Shown here: one piece after another, positions 1-13,600 of the stretch
How the letters are laid out: each line of letters opens with the position of its first letter
Position numbering within the stretch: the first letter of the stretch is position 1
From: Anisakis pegreffii
Lineage: Eukaryota > Nematoda > Chromadorea > Rhabditida > Anisakidae
Assembly (NCBI GenBank): GCA_035041965.1
Contig: JAPYMA010000351.1
Coordinates: forward strand, 1-64,000
DNA: 64,000 nucleotides
Direction of reading: 5' to 3'
The notes under the pieces: model-generated
The model's input: only the letters and a program-made list of their open reading frames with translations
Told to the model about the DNA's origin: nothing
Database searches by the model: none
Program-made: the position numbers and the translations under genes

Positions 1-1285
1 TGTTTTTGCTCCTTGGTATTGGTTGCGACTTCGTCGTGGCTGGTAATGCCGAGGTACGCCGGATGAATTCGTATTCATTGTTCTCGTTGGGTAGTGATTG
101 CTCTGCTGCGCTTCGTCGGTGCGTTTTTCGTTGGATAGGTGGTTCGTTCTGCTTTGTCGTCGTCTGTATGTTCTCGCGGATCCGAATTATTGACTTGAGT
201 TTCTGTCTGAGTTTCTGGACATTCCAGTTCGGATCGACCTCCTTGGCTTGCTCTATTTCGAGAAGCGCCCAACGTGGCAGTCTTCTCTCGATACAGAGCT
301 CGGTTTGAGGGTTTTCAATATCTTCACCCATTTGTTGCAACTGCTGGAGGACACGTTCGATATTTGTTACGTACTCAGCCAGATCTCTGTTGTCTTTTTT
401 CGAAGACGGCATCTCTTGTAGTTCCGCATACAGTTCCTTCAGTAGTGTTTGTGGCCGACCAAACTTTTCCCGTAGTGTTTGCTTGATTGACTCGTAATGC
501 TCTGGGGCTACCGTGTAGCCCGCGACTGCCTCAAGGGCTCTTCCTTCTAGATAAGATAACAAATAAGCTACCTTTTCGACGTCGGTGATTGGCTGTGTGT
601 CGATGGCATGCTCGAATGTCGCCCAGAATTGTGGCCATCTACGGTAGTCACCGTCGAATTTAGCGATTTGTAGCTTCGGTAGATTGATAAGGTGGTTGTT
701 CGGCTGCATCGGGATGCGGTCGCTTGTATTGACAGGTACACTTCTGGATTGGTCGTTTGTGTTCACTGGTACACTGCCGGATTGATCGTTTGTATTGACT
801 GGTACACTTCTGGATTGGTCGTTTGTGTTCACTGGTACACTGCCGGATTGATCGTTTGTATTGACTGGTACACTTCCGGATGGAACGCTGCCAGCAGGCG
901 AGGTTGAACGTCCGATTCTGAGTTCGAGATTGAGTTTTGCGGTGTGCAGGTCATCGAGAGCGTTGTGAGCGCGTTCCAGAACGAATAAGAAGCTATCCGA
1001 GGTTGTGGTTGCGTCTCGGTAGCTGTCGGCTTCGCCCGTGCGTTCAGCGGGTCGAAGTTGTTGAATAGCAGCGATCCAAGCAGCGTGAGTGTCGTCAATT
1101 TGAGTGATGGAACGACTGAGTTTGCGAATGTTTGCTTCGACCACGAGGAGTTGTGATCGAAAGGCAGTGTCAGGATCATCAGAGGCCATTAGTGCCTCAA
1201 TGTCAGGATATTGTAGGGCATCGAGCATTTGGTTGAGGAAGGCGGCTCGTGTTTGAATAAGAGCGAGGTACACTGTGGAGGTCAT
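1..1285 (-). CDS. BEL/Pao retrotransposon gag (5' part of polyprotein, runs off left edge)
   Basis: One frame stays open on the minus strand from the ATG at 1285 to the window edge (about 428 codons), and an in-frame TAG lies a short way upstream, which fixes the start. Residues about 200-345 contain LPKLQIAKFDGDY, a W..FW..F stretch and YLLSYLEGRAL followed by a KFGRP motif. This is the pattern of the DUF1759 gag domain found in BEL/Pao LTR retrotransposons. Residues about 136-190 are five 11-residue repeats of the SVPVNTNDQS type. The known family order is gag, zinc knuckle, aspartic protease, reverse transcriptase, RNase H, integrase; those parts would lie left of position 1. No stop or frameshift is visible here, so the copy may be young. 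The strand is opposite to the secreted-protein cluster. Confidence 0.85.
   Translation of the reverse strand, partial: MTSTVYLALIQTRAAFLNQMLDALQYPDIEALMASDDPDTAFRSQLLVVEANIRKLSRSITQIDDTHAAWIAAIQQLRPAERTGEADSYRDATTTSDSFLFVLERAHNALDDLHTAKLNLELRIGRSTSPAGSVPSGSVPVNTNDQSGSVPVNTNDQSRSVPVNTNDQSGSVPVNTNDQSRSVPVNTSDRIPMQPNNHLINLPKLQIAKFDGDYRRWPQFWATFEHAIDTQPITDVEKVAYLLSYLEGRALEAVAGYTVAPEHYESIKQTLREKFGRPQTLLKELYAELQEMPSSKKDNRDLAEYVTNIERVLQQLQQMGEDIENPQTELCIERRLPRWALLEIEQAKEVDPNWNVQKLRQKLKSIIRIRENIQTTTKQNEPPIQRKTHRRSAAEQSLPNENNEYEFIRRTSALPATTKSQPIPRSKN
716..880 (-). repeat. Five 33-nt tandem repeats inside gag
   Basis: Five direct repeats of 33 nt encode 11-residue units of the type S-(G/R)-SVPVNTNDQ. 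They lie between the N-terminal part and the DUF1759 part of gag and keep the frame. Units alternate between GGC/GGA-Ser and AGA-Ser versions, suggesting that a 66-nt pair was duplicated. They form a Ser/Asn/Thr-rich linker. Confidence 0.85.
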
Positions 1286-2474
1286 GATGAAACAGAATAG
1301 TTGGTAAATACGGAAATATGTGTCGGGAATGGATGACAAGACGAGCTAGGAGTACTGTCGAAAGGTACAGAATAAAGTAACTGAGCGATGCGAACCAAGA
1401 GTTTGAGAAGTTGAGGAATGGTTGTTGAAGAGGGAACTGGGAGTCGGGAATGGATGACTGGACGAATCAGCGTACTGTCGACAGGCGAAGAATAATGTAA
1501 TTGAACAAAGCGAACGAGAATTAGATAAGTTGAGGGTATATGTCGTTAATAAGGCGAGCCCCCATGTAGCCAAAAAAAAGTTATATAGGAGTTGGATTTT
1601 TGTTGCTTTGATTGTGTCTTTTTCGCTAATGTAGCAAACGAATGCTACGTATTGAATTATGGTGCACGAAGAATGATGTTGAACGATGATTATTATTATT
1701 TGAAACAAGTTGAGGAAACAATTAACACATTCGATAATTAGGAGGAGAAGGATGATCGGCGATGGGGATATGAATAATGAGTTGGTCGAGTAGTGTACAA
1801 TACCACTGACGAATAAATTTCACAATATTGATGAACAATTTCGCAGTAACGGAACGAGCCACATGAGCTGGTACGAACCACTCAATACTGTGCGAAGCAA
1901 TTGAACTAAACATTTTCTTGCATTCAAGGGTGATATTTTGGAGGCGTGATTAAGGATATACAAATAATATAATTATGACGTGATTAGTACAACATAATGG
2001 CTTTATGTGCATTTGCTTCAATCTTTTGAGATGATAGATAAAAGATGCATAATCAAGATAACGCTATAGACAGCTATTACAATTTGAAAGGATAAGCGTT
2101 AAAATTCCAATCGTTGCCAATCGTAGACACTACATCATATATCGATATCACAATATTCACGTGTTGTAGAAGACGATTGCTAGCATCAAATATGTGATTT
2201 TGATTTGAATAGACACATATTGAAATGAGTGATTTGAGTTGATACATATTGAAATAAAACATTGATATATTGAATAAATTTGAATGTAACTGAATAAGTG
2301 ATAGATTGATATATTGAGATAAGACAGAATTTATACAGGCGTTGCGATTTCATGCCTAGGTGATTCATCGTTGTTTGTACTTTCGCGATTTCTGTCGCGA
2401 CAGGGAGGGCAGCAAAACATCACGTTAGCTTCAATGTGTTACAGATGGATGAGAAAAAAAAACTATTCGAGCAT
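1286..2474. other. Probable leader/LTR of the BEL/Pao element and AT-rich DNA without a gene
   Basis: This lies just upstream of the gag start on the minus strand, where the untranslated leader, primer-binding site and 5' LTR should be. The 16-mer gtcgggaatggatgac occurs at 1322 and 1443, heading an imperfect direct repeat with a period near 121 bp. I could not place LTR ends or a primer-binding site. From about 2060 the DNA is AT-rich with repeated tgatatattga-like words. I see no convincing gene. Confidence 0.4.
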
Positions 2475-2725
2475 TGGGATCCAAACCTTCGTGCATCCAC
2501 TCTTGTGTCTAGCACACCATCCGCCAGGCCAAGCCGCCGATGTTTGACGGAAATTCAGAACGTTCCTTCAATACACTGAAAACCTTTTTCCCCCCATATC
2601 TCGCGTCCCCCTTGTCCGCAGCAAAAATTATTTGCAGATCCATGATCAGCTACATGAGCTCTACAAAATGATATATGTCTCATCCCAAAAGGCGGTGGTA
2701 AGTTCGTGACCGTTCCTCGTCAAAC
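2475..2725 (-). repeat. SINE-like dispersed repeat with tRNA-like part (copy 1)
   Basis: Read on the minus strand this matches 54958-55205 on the plus strand for over 200 bp (shared words include tatatcattttgtag, gctcatgtagctgatca, gcggacaagggg and ttttcagtgtattgaag). Both copies end in a tRNA-like stretch beginning cggcggcttggcc and carrying a B-box-like word (ggtttggatcc here). The acceptor ends do not pair, so this is not a working tRNA gene. A tRNA-derived SINE or a tRNA-flanked mobile repeat is the simplest reading. Confidence 0.65.
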
Positions 2726-3514
<789 letters not shown>

Positions 3515-3524
3515 ACTTCAAGCT

Positions 3525-3618
3525 TTTTTCTTTTCGTTTTTTAAGCCTTTAAAATCAAATTTTCAAATTCGTCTGGCGGGTTAATTTTGACCCGCGGGCC
3601 GGAGTTTGCTGATACCTG
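3525..3618. mobile_element. Relic of one end of an hAT element
   Basis: On the minus strand the end CAGGTATCAGCAAACTCCGG is followed by cccgcgggtcaaaatta, then gcccgccag-like and gaattt...gattttaaag words. The same order occurs at the left end of the complete hAT copy at 27537 (ccggcccgtgggccaaaatt, then cccgccagatgaattc and gattttgaaag). The hAT-type terminus and shared interior show one family. The other end is not visible nearby. Confidence 0.65.
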
Positions 3619-4305
3619 TTCCAGAGTAATCTTTTTGCTGTGTTCCATAGCCCAGAACCCGTAAAAAGGAAAAGGCATTCGTAAAAAAAGGAAAAGGCGA
3701 AGGCAAAATTGAGTGTTTTAAAACTTTATTGAACATTCTCTAACTATAAATGAGCTGAGAGGATGTAGAAATTTTATATTCTGTTGTGAAAAATAACTCA
3801 TTGTCAGCCGTTGTGAATAAAAAAATGTTAGGTGAGAAATGGCATGAATGGGAAAAAATAGACGAATTTTATTCAAATTTCACCACATAATCTCTTTACT
3901 GATGAAATGAGCACAGTGAAGCAGTAGTTTTCAGAATGGGATCCGCTGCTTCAATAGATGTAAAAATGCGGTGTTCATCCTTTTCTCTAAATCGCTCAGT
4001 TGTGCTGTGGCGTACGCGACACAATTGGACATATTCAGCTCCAATTTGTTTTAAGTGTAGTGAAGCGAGTTTTTATGTCATATATTTTGATAAACAGATT
4101 TATTTGACGTTCTTTGAGAGCTGTTTTGCCGAATTTGATATGCAAATTTGAATTCATGTCAAACAATTCCTAAAAGATCAAAAAGATTAAGTGACGTCTG
4201 TGAGCTGAATATTTTAAATTCTGTTATTGATACGGTCACCTACTGCTGAATGCGACTAATCTGACACTGAATGCACTGACATGGCTGGTGAAGTTCTTTC
4301 AAAAG

Positions 4306-4312
4306 TATAAAA
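4306..4312 (+). promoter_or_regulatory. Candidate TATA box of G1
   Basis: TATAAAA, 308 bp upstream of the G1 start codon. A possible 5' untranslated exon could end at the donor-like gtaag at 4436 and join the acceptor at 4619. If the leader is trans-spliced instead, this would be the outron promoter. Confidence 0.3.
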
Positions 4313-4619
4313 GCTTGAATTTTAATTGGGATGCTTCACTTATGAAATTTTCCATCACTCATCATCGGAGCACCAGATTATGTTTACGGTTTGCGCTCTG
4401 AAGCTGCTTCGAACTACTCCGTATTGTTGGAAGCAGTAAGCGTACCGAATGAGTTGCTCTGTCAGCGAGCGAATCATTTCGGGTTTGCTTCACATCCATG
4501 TCGGTTTTAACTTTTCAATTTGATCAGCAGCCAAGCTGCGTCGAATTGCGCTCCTACGCGACTGGTGGTGATTCCTCTCCTATTTCATCGTTAGAATACT
4601 TAGATCCGTCTAATTACAG

Positions 4620-7600
4620 ATGTATTCCACGGCTACATTGGTTTTGGTTTTGCAGCTCAGCTGTTATTTCGCCGTTTCTGTCAGAGGCGAATTATCTGGT
4701 GGCGGTAATCTCTTTTGTTGTTCGTTAACGAATTTCTGATCTTGTTTGCGCAGTCTGTTCTCAGATGGGTAGCATCATTGGGTTAATATCGGTTGGCGAG
4801 AGATATTTTGTGATTACGTGCCTAGTGAAATCCATAAAAATCATGTGCTTTATATGAGCTTGAGTGATTTGACTTCAATGAAACATTATATGTTGATTGA
4901 ATGCGGATATTCGGAGAATTTATTTGATAATAATCATGATATAAATATAACTAATGGTGAACATCGTGTTTGCATTTCTCAACAACGACGTTGTTTATCG
5001 CTACGGCCTGAAAGTTGTGAAAGTTCAGTTTACTATTAGATTGAGCAGTGCAATACTATCTCCGTTTCTATCGTTGAGGTGTTATAATTACAGTGCATCA
5101 GCTAACACCCGATTTCAAATTCACATTTTTCTAAAGCTGTGTGAGATTAGGAAAGAAAGCGATCATTTTTCATGTTCCCATTTGTTTCTTTTATTTTGTG
5201 ACTCTCAGCTGAAACCGAAGTTGAATTTGCTTCTTCTAAAATGTTATCCAAGAATGGCAAGTATCTGTACATGTGACCTGTGATTAGTAGAAATTTTCAA
5301 AAACTCCAAAAAGTGACCATCATAAACGCGAATTAGTGAAGAATTTGGCAAAATGAGAGATTAGGAACACATGCAAGCAGAGATTCTTAACCCCAACCCT
5401 TCTGCCATGTATTGAATCTGATACTTAACACGAGGAAAACATGTTCTTTTAAATGGCAAACACTGCAGACGATTCGTAACAACATGAAGTTCCAGTTCAT
5501 TCCAGTTCATAGGCACGCCATAATATTGTACTTTATAAAATTTTGAGTGAATCATTTTGAGATGATTGAAAATATTCCAGAAACATAAGAAAGCATTGGG
5601 CTGAGAGCACGAACATGAAACGGAAAAAAATGCCTTACACATTTAGTGATAATTATTTCGTAGTTACGATCAAGAACAATGATCAGGAATAAATGCAATC
5701 ATATGATATAAATGGATTGTTTAGGTGGTGAATACATCGGCGGTTACGGAATTGAGAAATTGCTGACTCGTGCGAACGGTGGAGTAACCCTTGGAAGTGA
5801 GTGGGTTTCCGTTGGAAATCAGTTTTGAAGTCTGCTTGGCGCACTTCAAATTGATAGCGACAATATTCAAAATTAATTTTCGCATTCTTAACTTTTCAAC
5901 AGAAAATTCGTCTGTTTCCAAAGATGATAACCTCACAAAATGGTTTTAAATTATTGAAATTCAGCTGTACTTTTCAGATGCTGGACCTGTTATGACTGGC
6001 AGCCAAATGAGCAGCATCCTGAGTAACAAAAATGCAAACATGATGATGGGAGGTGAGGATCGTTTCAGGAGAGCTGAATCCAAACGTTCATCACTTATAA
6101 CATTTAAATCATGGTGAAATGCCAATCATGATAAAGAAATGAAAAAAAACAAGCTCTCAATGTTGTATTCAGGAGATTTTTTTTGAATCTAGAGGCTCGA
6201 TGAGGTTAATGGTGATTAGATTCGAGTATTGACATTTAGGTTCTGGATCTATCGTGAGCAGCGGGGGAATGAACGGCATAATGTCTACTGGGAGTGGATC
6301 TGGCGGAATAATGGTAAAAGGTGAAGAATTTTTCATCGAATTTGCCTTGACTCACGGCCGTTCACGACGCTCAAAAATGCCCGTCGAATTCGGAAAATTT
6401 TCGTATTATAAGACTCCTTTTCGAACTATGTTGCGATGATCACATAAAACTGACCTGTTCAATCCAAGTAAGAACATTCCAGTTCCGCATCTTTCATATA
6501 TGCTGGCGGAACTGGTTACTATTGGGGTCAAAGAATAATTGCCGATAGTGGGCAAATTTTTGTCGCATTGCTATTGAATATCTGCGGAAAACGCAACTCA
6601 TGTTTGACGATGCGAGACGATCATGTTGAGCGATAGGTTTTCAAAATATGACAAAAATCATCTAAATGTTAAGCAACATTTTTTTTCTATTGAAATTTAG
6701 ACCTATTGATCCAATTAGTAACTGCTATAATAAATGAATACCCATTGCGTCCCCTACGAAAAGGCTTTCGAGTCAATTTCGACGAGTTTCTACATAAAAA
6801 TACGCCATTCAAAGAGCTCACGGTTTTTCGCATCGGAATTCCAGTTGTTTAAGAAAACCACTAATATGTTTGTACAATCCTTCGATTGCTCCGAGACAAA
6901 ACTGAACGTGGAAAACTGGAGGCTTGAAGAATTTTCTTATGATAAATTGCTTAGGGACCAGAACCGTCATGGGTGGCAACGAAATTATTGAAGAAGTGAC
7001 ACCTATGGGCGGCGGCAATATAGTTGTTGGTGGTAAGTGGATTCGCATTAAAATTCGACATCCCTCATTTCCATACTCAGTCATGCTATTTGAGCTGATA
7101 ATGAAGTAAGCATGATCTTTTCGAAGTTGTGATCATTTAAAAGGTGAACTGAAATAATTCGTTTAAATCAGTGATATTCATGTCAAGGCCAAGGCGGCAG
7201 CATTGACGGCGTATTAACATCTATGGGCGGCAAAATTATAGCGGTAGGCGAGGGTGTTTAAGCAAAAAATTTCGATTCAATCCCACTCTTCGAAGAAGAA
7301 GCTTCAAACCGGAGTATACACTTCACCTATCACTGCAACAAATATCGCAGCTGTTCTAATAAGAGGTCACAATCACTGACGCTGATCTCCCTACAGTTTC
7401 GATATCACTGATTGCGTCTTGTGCAGCCCGAAAGAACAAGCAAAATATCACAGCAACAATCGGTAGCATGAGCTAATGCCAGCACCAGAGAGCCTACTAC
7501 CAGATCCGGCTTCATTTCATGCGCACCATTGCCACTAAAGATAGACAACATTACGAGGTTATCATAATTGAACGTTCATATTTAGGACAAGGATCGGTAA

Positions 7601-10600
7601 TGCGCGGCAGCGGAATTGGCGAAGTTTTAACCCAGTCGAGGAAGAAAATAATTGTCGGAGGTTAAAATAAACTTAAATTTTCATCAAACTGCATCCTCGC
7701 TCTTTGGCAGCCTCATTCATGACGATGGCGAATGCTGAAAATTCAATTGCTCAACCACGTCCTTCAATCCAATGAGCTGAAGATGAACATTCCTATTCAG
7801 GTCCCGGACCAGTAGTAAGTGGCAGTGGAATTGGCAGTATTTTAACTCCATCGAGTGGGAAAATTGGCAAAATTATTGTTGGAGGTAAGAGCATTTGAAT
7901 TTTTATTACAATATTTCGTTGCTCTCGGTACACCTCATTCATGACAACGTGGAATGTTTCAAACGTGAAACGGTCCAATTACTTTGTTCATTCAAATGAT
8001 AAAGTGCAACGAGATGAAGATGAACATTGCTGCTCAGGTCCCGGACCAGTTGTGGGTGGCAGCGGAATGGGCGATGTTTTAACTCCCTCAGGCGGTAAAA
8101 TTGTTATTGGAGGTAAGAACATTCAAATATTCATGATACCTTTGTCTTGCTCCCTATTGAGACTGCTCTAACAACCTTATAGTTACATAGTGAATTGGAA
8201 TGAGGAATACATGAACATATGTATTCAGGTCCTGGACCAGTTGAGGGTGGCAGTGGAATGGGCGATTTAATACCTCCTTCCAGTGGCAAAATTGGCAAAA
8301 TTATTGTTGGAGGTAAGAGCATTTGAATTTTTAGTACAATATTTCGTTGCTCTCGGTACACTTCACTCATGACAACGTGGAATGTTTTAAACATGAAACG
8401 TTCCAATTACTTTGTTCATTCAAATGATAAAGTGCAACGAGATGAAGATGAACATTGCTGCTCAGGTCCCGGACCAGTTGTGGGTGGCAGCGGAATCGGC
8501 AATATTTTACCTCCTTCGACTGGCAAAATTGGCAAAATTATTGTTGAAGGTTAGAGTTCTTGAATTCTTATTGTAAACCTTCCTTACTTCCTGGAAACCA
8601 AAATCATAACACCGAGGAATCCTTTGTTTAAAAGCTTGATGGGTTCAAAGAATTTTTATCATCGATATGATGAGAGCGGGAATTGATCATAGCTATTCAG
8701 GTCCCGGACCAGTAGTGAGTGGTAGCGGGATCGGCGATGTTTTAACTCCCTCGGATGGTGAAATTGTTGTTGGAGGTAAGAGTATTGAAACATTCATGAT
8801 GCCTTTGTCTTCCTCTCTACTGAATTTGCCCAAAGTACCTTCTATTGTGAATTGGTAAACCGGAATCATTTGTAAATGTACATTCGAATTCAGGTCCTGG
8901 ACCAGTAGTGGGTGGTAGCGGACTCGGCAATGTTTTACCTCCATCGAATGGCAAAATTGGTAAAATTATTGTTGGAGGTAAAAGAATTTGAACTTTATCA
9001 ATAACCCTTTCTTACTCTCGGTACATTTCAATCATGACAACGAGGAATATTTATAACTTGAAACGTTCAAAATACTTTGGTCATTCAAATGATAGAACGC
9101 AATGAGTTGAAGATGAACATTGCTGTTCAGGTCCGGGACCCATTGTGGGTGGCAGTGGAATGGGCGATGTTTTAACTCCCTCAGGTGGTAAAATTGTTAT
9201 TGGAGGTAGGAACATTCAAATATTCTTGATACCTTTGTCTTGCTCCCTGTTGAGACTGCTCTAACGACCTTATAGTTGCATGGTGAATTGGAATGAGTAA
9301 TACATGAACATATGTATTCAGGTCCCGGACCAGTCGTGGGTGGCAGCGGAATGGGCGATGTTTTAACTCCCTCAGGTGGTAAAATTGTTATTGGAGGTAA
9401 GAACATTCAAATATTCATGATACCTTTGTCTTGCTCCCTATTGAGACTGCTCTAACAACCTTATAGTTACATAGTGAATTGGAATGAGGAATACATGAAC
9501 ATATGTATTCAGGTCCCGGACCAGTCGTGGGTGGCAGCGGAATGGGCGATTTAATACCTCCTTCCAGTGGCAAAATTGGCAAAATTATTGTTGGAGGTAA
9601 GAGCATTTGAATTTTTAGTACAATATTTCGTTGCTGTCGGTACACTTCACTCATGACAACGTGGAATGTTTTAAACATGAAACGTTCCAATTACTTTGTT
9701 CATTCAAATGATAAAGTGCAACGAGATGAAGATGAACATTGCTGCTCAGGTCCCGGACCAGTTGTGGGTGGCAGCGGAATGGGCGATGTTTTAACTCCCT
9801 CAGGCGGTAAAATTGTTATTGGAGGTAAGAACATTCAAATATTCATGATACCCTTGTCTTGCTCCCTATTGAGACTGCTCTAACAACCTTATAGTTACAT
9901 AGTGAATTGGAATGAGGAATACATGAACATATGTATTCAGGTCCCGGACCAGTTGAGGGTGGCAGTGGAATGGGCGATTTAATACCTCCTTCCAGTGGCA
10001 AAATTGGCAAAATTATTGTTGGAGGTAAGAGCATTTGAATTTTTAGTACAATATTTCGTTGCTCTCGGTACACTTCACTCATGACAACGTGGAATGTTTT
10101 AAACGTGAAACGTTCCAATTACTTTGTTCATTCAAATGATAAAGTGCAACGAGATGAAGATGAACATTGCTGCTCAGGTCCCGGACCAGTTGTGGGTGGC
10201 AGCGGAATCGGCAATATTTTACCTCCATCGAATGGCAAAATTGGTAAAATTATTGTTGGAGGTAAAAGAATTTGAACTTTATCTATAACCTTTTCTTACT
10301 CTCGGTACATTTCAATCATGACAACGAGGAATATTTATAACTTGAAACGTTCAAAATACTTTGGTCATTCAAATGATAGAACGCAATGAGTTGAAGATGA
10401 ACATTGCTGTTCAGGTCCGGGACCCATTGTGGGTGGCAGTGGAATGGGCGATGTTTTAACTCCCTCAGGTGGTAAAATTGTTATTGGAGGTAGGAACATT
10501 CAAATATTCTTGATACCTTTGTCTTGCTCCCTGTTGAGACTGCTCTAACGACCTTATAGTTACATGGTGAATTGGAATGAGTAATACATGAACATATGTA

Positions 10601-13600
10601 TTCAGGTCCCGGACCAGTCGTGGGTGGCAGCGGATTGGGCGATGTTTTAACTCCCTCAGGTGGTAAAATTGTTATTGGAGGTAAGAACATTCAAATATTC
10701 ATGATACCTTTGTCTTGCTCCCTATTGAGACTGCTCTAACAACCTTATAGTTGCATAGTGAATTGGAATGGGGAATACATGAACATATGTATTCAGGTCC
10801 CGGACCAGTTGAGGGTGGCAGTGGAATGGGCGATTTAATACCTCCATCCAGTGGCAAAATTGGCAAAATTATTGTTGGAGGTAAGAGCATTTGAATTTTT
10901 AGTACAATATTTCGTTGCTCTCGGTACACTTCACTCATGACAACGTGGAATGTTTTAAACGTGAAACGTTCCAATTACTTTGTTCATTCAAATGATAAAG
11001 TGCAACGAGATGAAGATGAACATTGCTGCTCAGGTCCCGGACCAGTTGTGGGTGGCAGCGGAATGGGCGATGTTTTAACTCCCTCAGGCGGTAAAATTGT
11101 TATTGGAGGTAAGAACATTCAAATATTCATGATACCCTTGTCTTGCTCCCTATTGAGACTGCTCTAACAACCTTATAGTTACATAGTGAATTGGAATGAG
11201 GAATACATGAACATATGTATTCAGGTCCCGGACCAGTTGTGGGTGGCAGCGGAATCGGCAATATTTTACCTCCTTCGACTGGCAAAATTGGCAAAATTAT
11301 TGTTGGAGGTAAGGGCATTTGAATTTTTAGTACAATATTTCGTTGCTCTCGGTACACTTCACTCATGACAACGTGGAATGTTTTAAACGTGAAACGTTCC
11401 AATTACTTTGTTCATTCAAATGATAAAGTGCAACGAGATGAAGATGAACATTGCTGCTCAGGTCCCGGACCAGTTGTGGGTGGCAGCGGAATGGGCGATG
11501 TTTTAACTCCCTCAGGCGGTAAAATTGTTATTGGAGGTAAGAACATTCAAATATTCATGATACCTTTGTCTTGCTCCTTGTTGAGACTGCTCTAACGACC
11601 TTATAGTTACATGGTGAATTGGAATGAGTAATACATGAACATATGTATTCAGGTCCCGGACCAGTCGTGGGTGGCAGCGGAATGGGCGATGTTTTAACTC
11701 CCTCAGGTGATAAAATTGTTATTGGAGGTAAGAACATTCAAATATTCTTGATACCTTTGTCTTGCTCCCTATTGAGACTGCTCTAACGACCTTATAGTTA
11801 CATGGTGAATTGGAATGAGTAATACATGGACATATGTATTCAGGTCCCGGACCAATTGTGGGTGGCAGCGGAATGGGCGATGTTTTAACTCCCTCAGGTG
11901 GTAAAATTGTTATTAAAGGTAAGAAGATTCAAATATTCATGATACCTTTGTCTTATATATAGACTGGGCTATGACTGGCGAATGACCGCAAATTGGTGAC
12001 AGATAATACCAATAAGGATTATTATTCTAGGTGACCTTAGCAGGATAAATTGTGTCGAACTCGCACAATGTGATGATTGCTGTGATAGGCAGTAGCGCAG
12101 CATTCGCTATTGTGCTCGTAATAAAGCTACTTTTTCTGGTGGTGCGATAGTTCGCCAGTTTCTTCATACAGCAGAAATTTGTAGCGATAATTTCAGCTGT
12201 AGTAATTTTTTTAGTGGCATCAATTTACGAATATTTGCGCTATTTTGTTTGGTTAACATTTTAGCGAGCTACTTTTTGCAATGTTGCGCTAATTTGCCGC
12301 TTTTCTTTTGCCAGAAAATGTTTATTTATAAGAGCTCAGCGGTAGAAACTCTTAAAAGAAATGCTCAGCGTGTTGATATTCGTGAAAGGGAATGAGAGGA
12401 TGTAGTGTGCGTTGCCATTTGATTGTTAAACAGCTCTACAACCCGGAAGACACTGAACCAGACTCTTGCCGTTTAGGTGGTCGCAGACCTGTGGTGAGTG
12501 GTGGCGTTAGCGAAATTATTGATCAGACGAGCGGAAAAATAATTGTTGGAGGTGCGTACATTCTTTATCAAGACTATTTGTCGCAAGATTTTTGACGTGC
12601 ATTTATTTCGAGATGACTTCTTGAAGAACCACATTATCTTAACAATGCTTAACCTCAATCAATCACTACAATAGTTTAAACTGAATGGCAGCAGTATTGA
12701 TGTTGGAATCGTAACATCGGATTCATCTGAAAATATTCAGGTCCAGGACCCGTAATAGGCGGCAGCGGAATCGAAGACGTGATAGATCAAGGCGAAAGTA
12801 AGATAATTGTTCGCGGTTCGTGATTTTCCTTCTCATACTGGATAAATGCTTAAAACCCAAGACATCTTTTTCTTCTGTTGGGCTTCATTCTCTGTATATA
12901 ATCTATTCATTGAACTCTTTTTTATACAAATGTTCAGAAAGAACAACTTGTCAAAGTTTGAGAGCTGCGGAATTGCCTCGAGACTATATTGTACACTAAA
13001 TCTTGCAACATTTAGGGCTCAATCGAGTTTCAATTCCAAATTGTTTCATAGACAGTCGAAATTTCAAACCGTTCAAGCTTATATGCGATGAAAATTGTAA
13101 GTAGGAAATAAAAAGTACAAGAATTTGTGGACGTTAGAGCATCATAGCATTCGAAATTGAGGTCTTTTACATTAAGGCCGTGGGCCAGCTGTCGGCGGTA
13201 ACGGAATTGGTAACCTGCTTACCCAGTCTGGTGGCGACATTGTCGTTGGAGGTAAACGGTTCTCATCCCAGTTTAGATTCGAAACATTCATACTTTGACT
13301 TTCATTTCACAATGAAATTCGGTCATGGCATTTGACGAAGATTTGACATTGAGTAATTCGACTGTGGGATAGCGAGATTTTTTGGGTATGACCAACTTCA
13401 GATGAATTGAATTCGATCGCTTACATTCAGATTCTGAAACTGTGATGAATGGTAGGAGAACCGGTGGCATGATGACTTCTGGAGGTAGCAGAATCGTTGT
13501 TGGAGGTGAGAAAGCTTAACTCACAGTTCGGTCGCAGCATTTTTCTGGCATTGCAAGTGTGCAAGCTGAAATTGAATTTGGGCTATTTTGCAAAAGTTTC

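Noticed and set aside
75..1179. Other ORFs in the gag region (75-272, 692-907, 829-1179)
   Set aside because: Out of frame with the 428-codon gag frame, which has the DUF1759 pattern.
7941..11595. Plus-strand ORFs MTTWNV... running from intron into exon
   Set aside because: They read the intron, the acceptor and the exon as one. Exon part is right, but the start lies in repeated intron sequence before a strong acceptor.
8131..11737. Repeated minus-strand ORFs of 60-91 codons across the G1 array
   Set aside because: They are the reverse complements of the exon-intron units. They recur only because the units recur, cross the splice sites, and have no leader or own signals.
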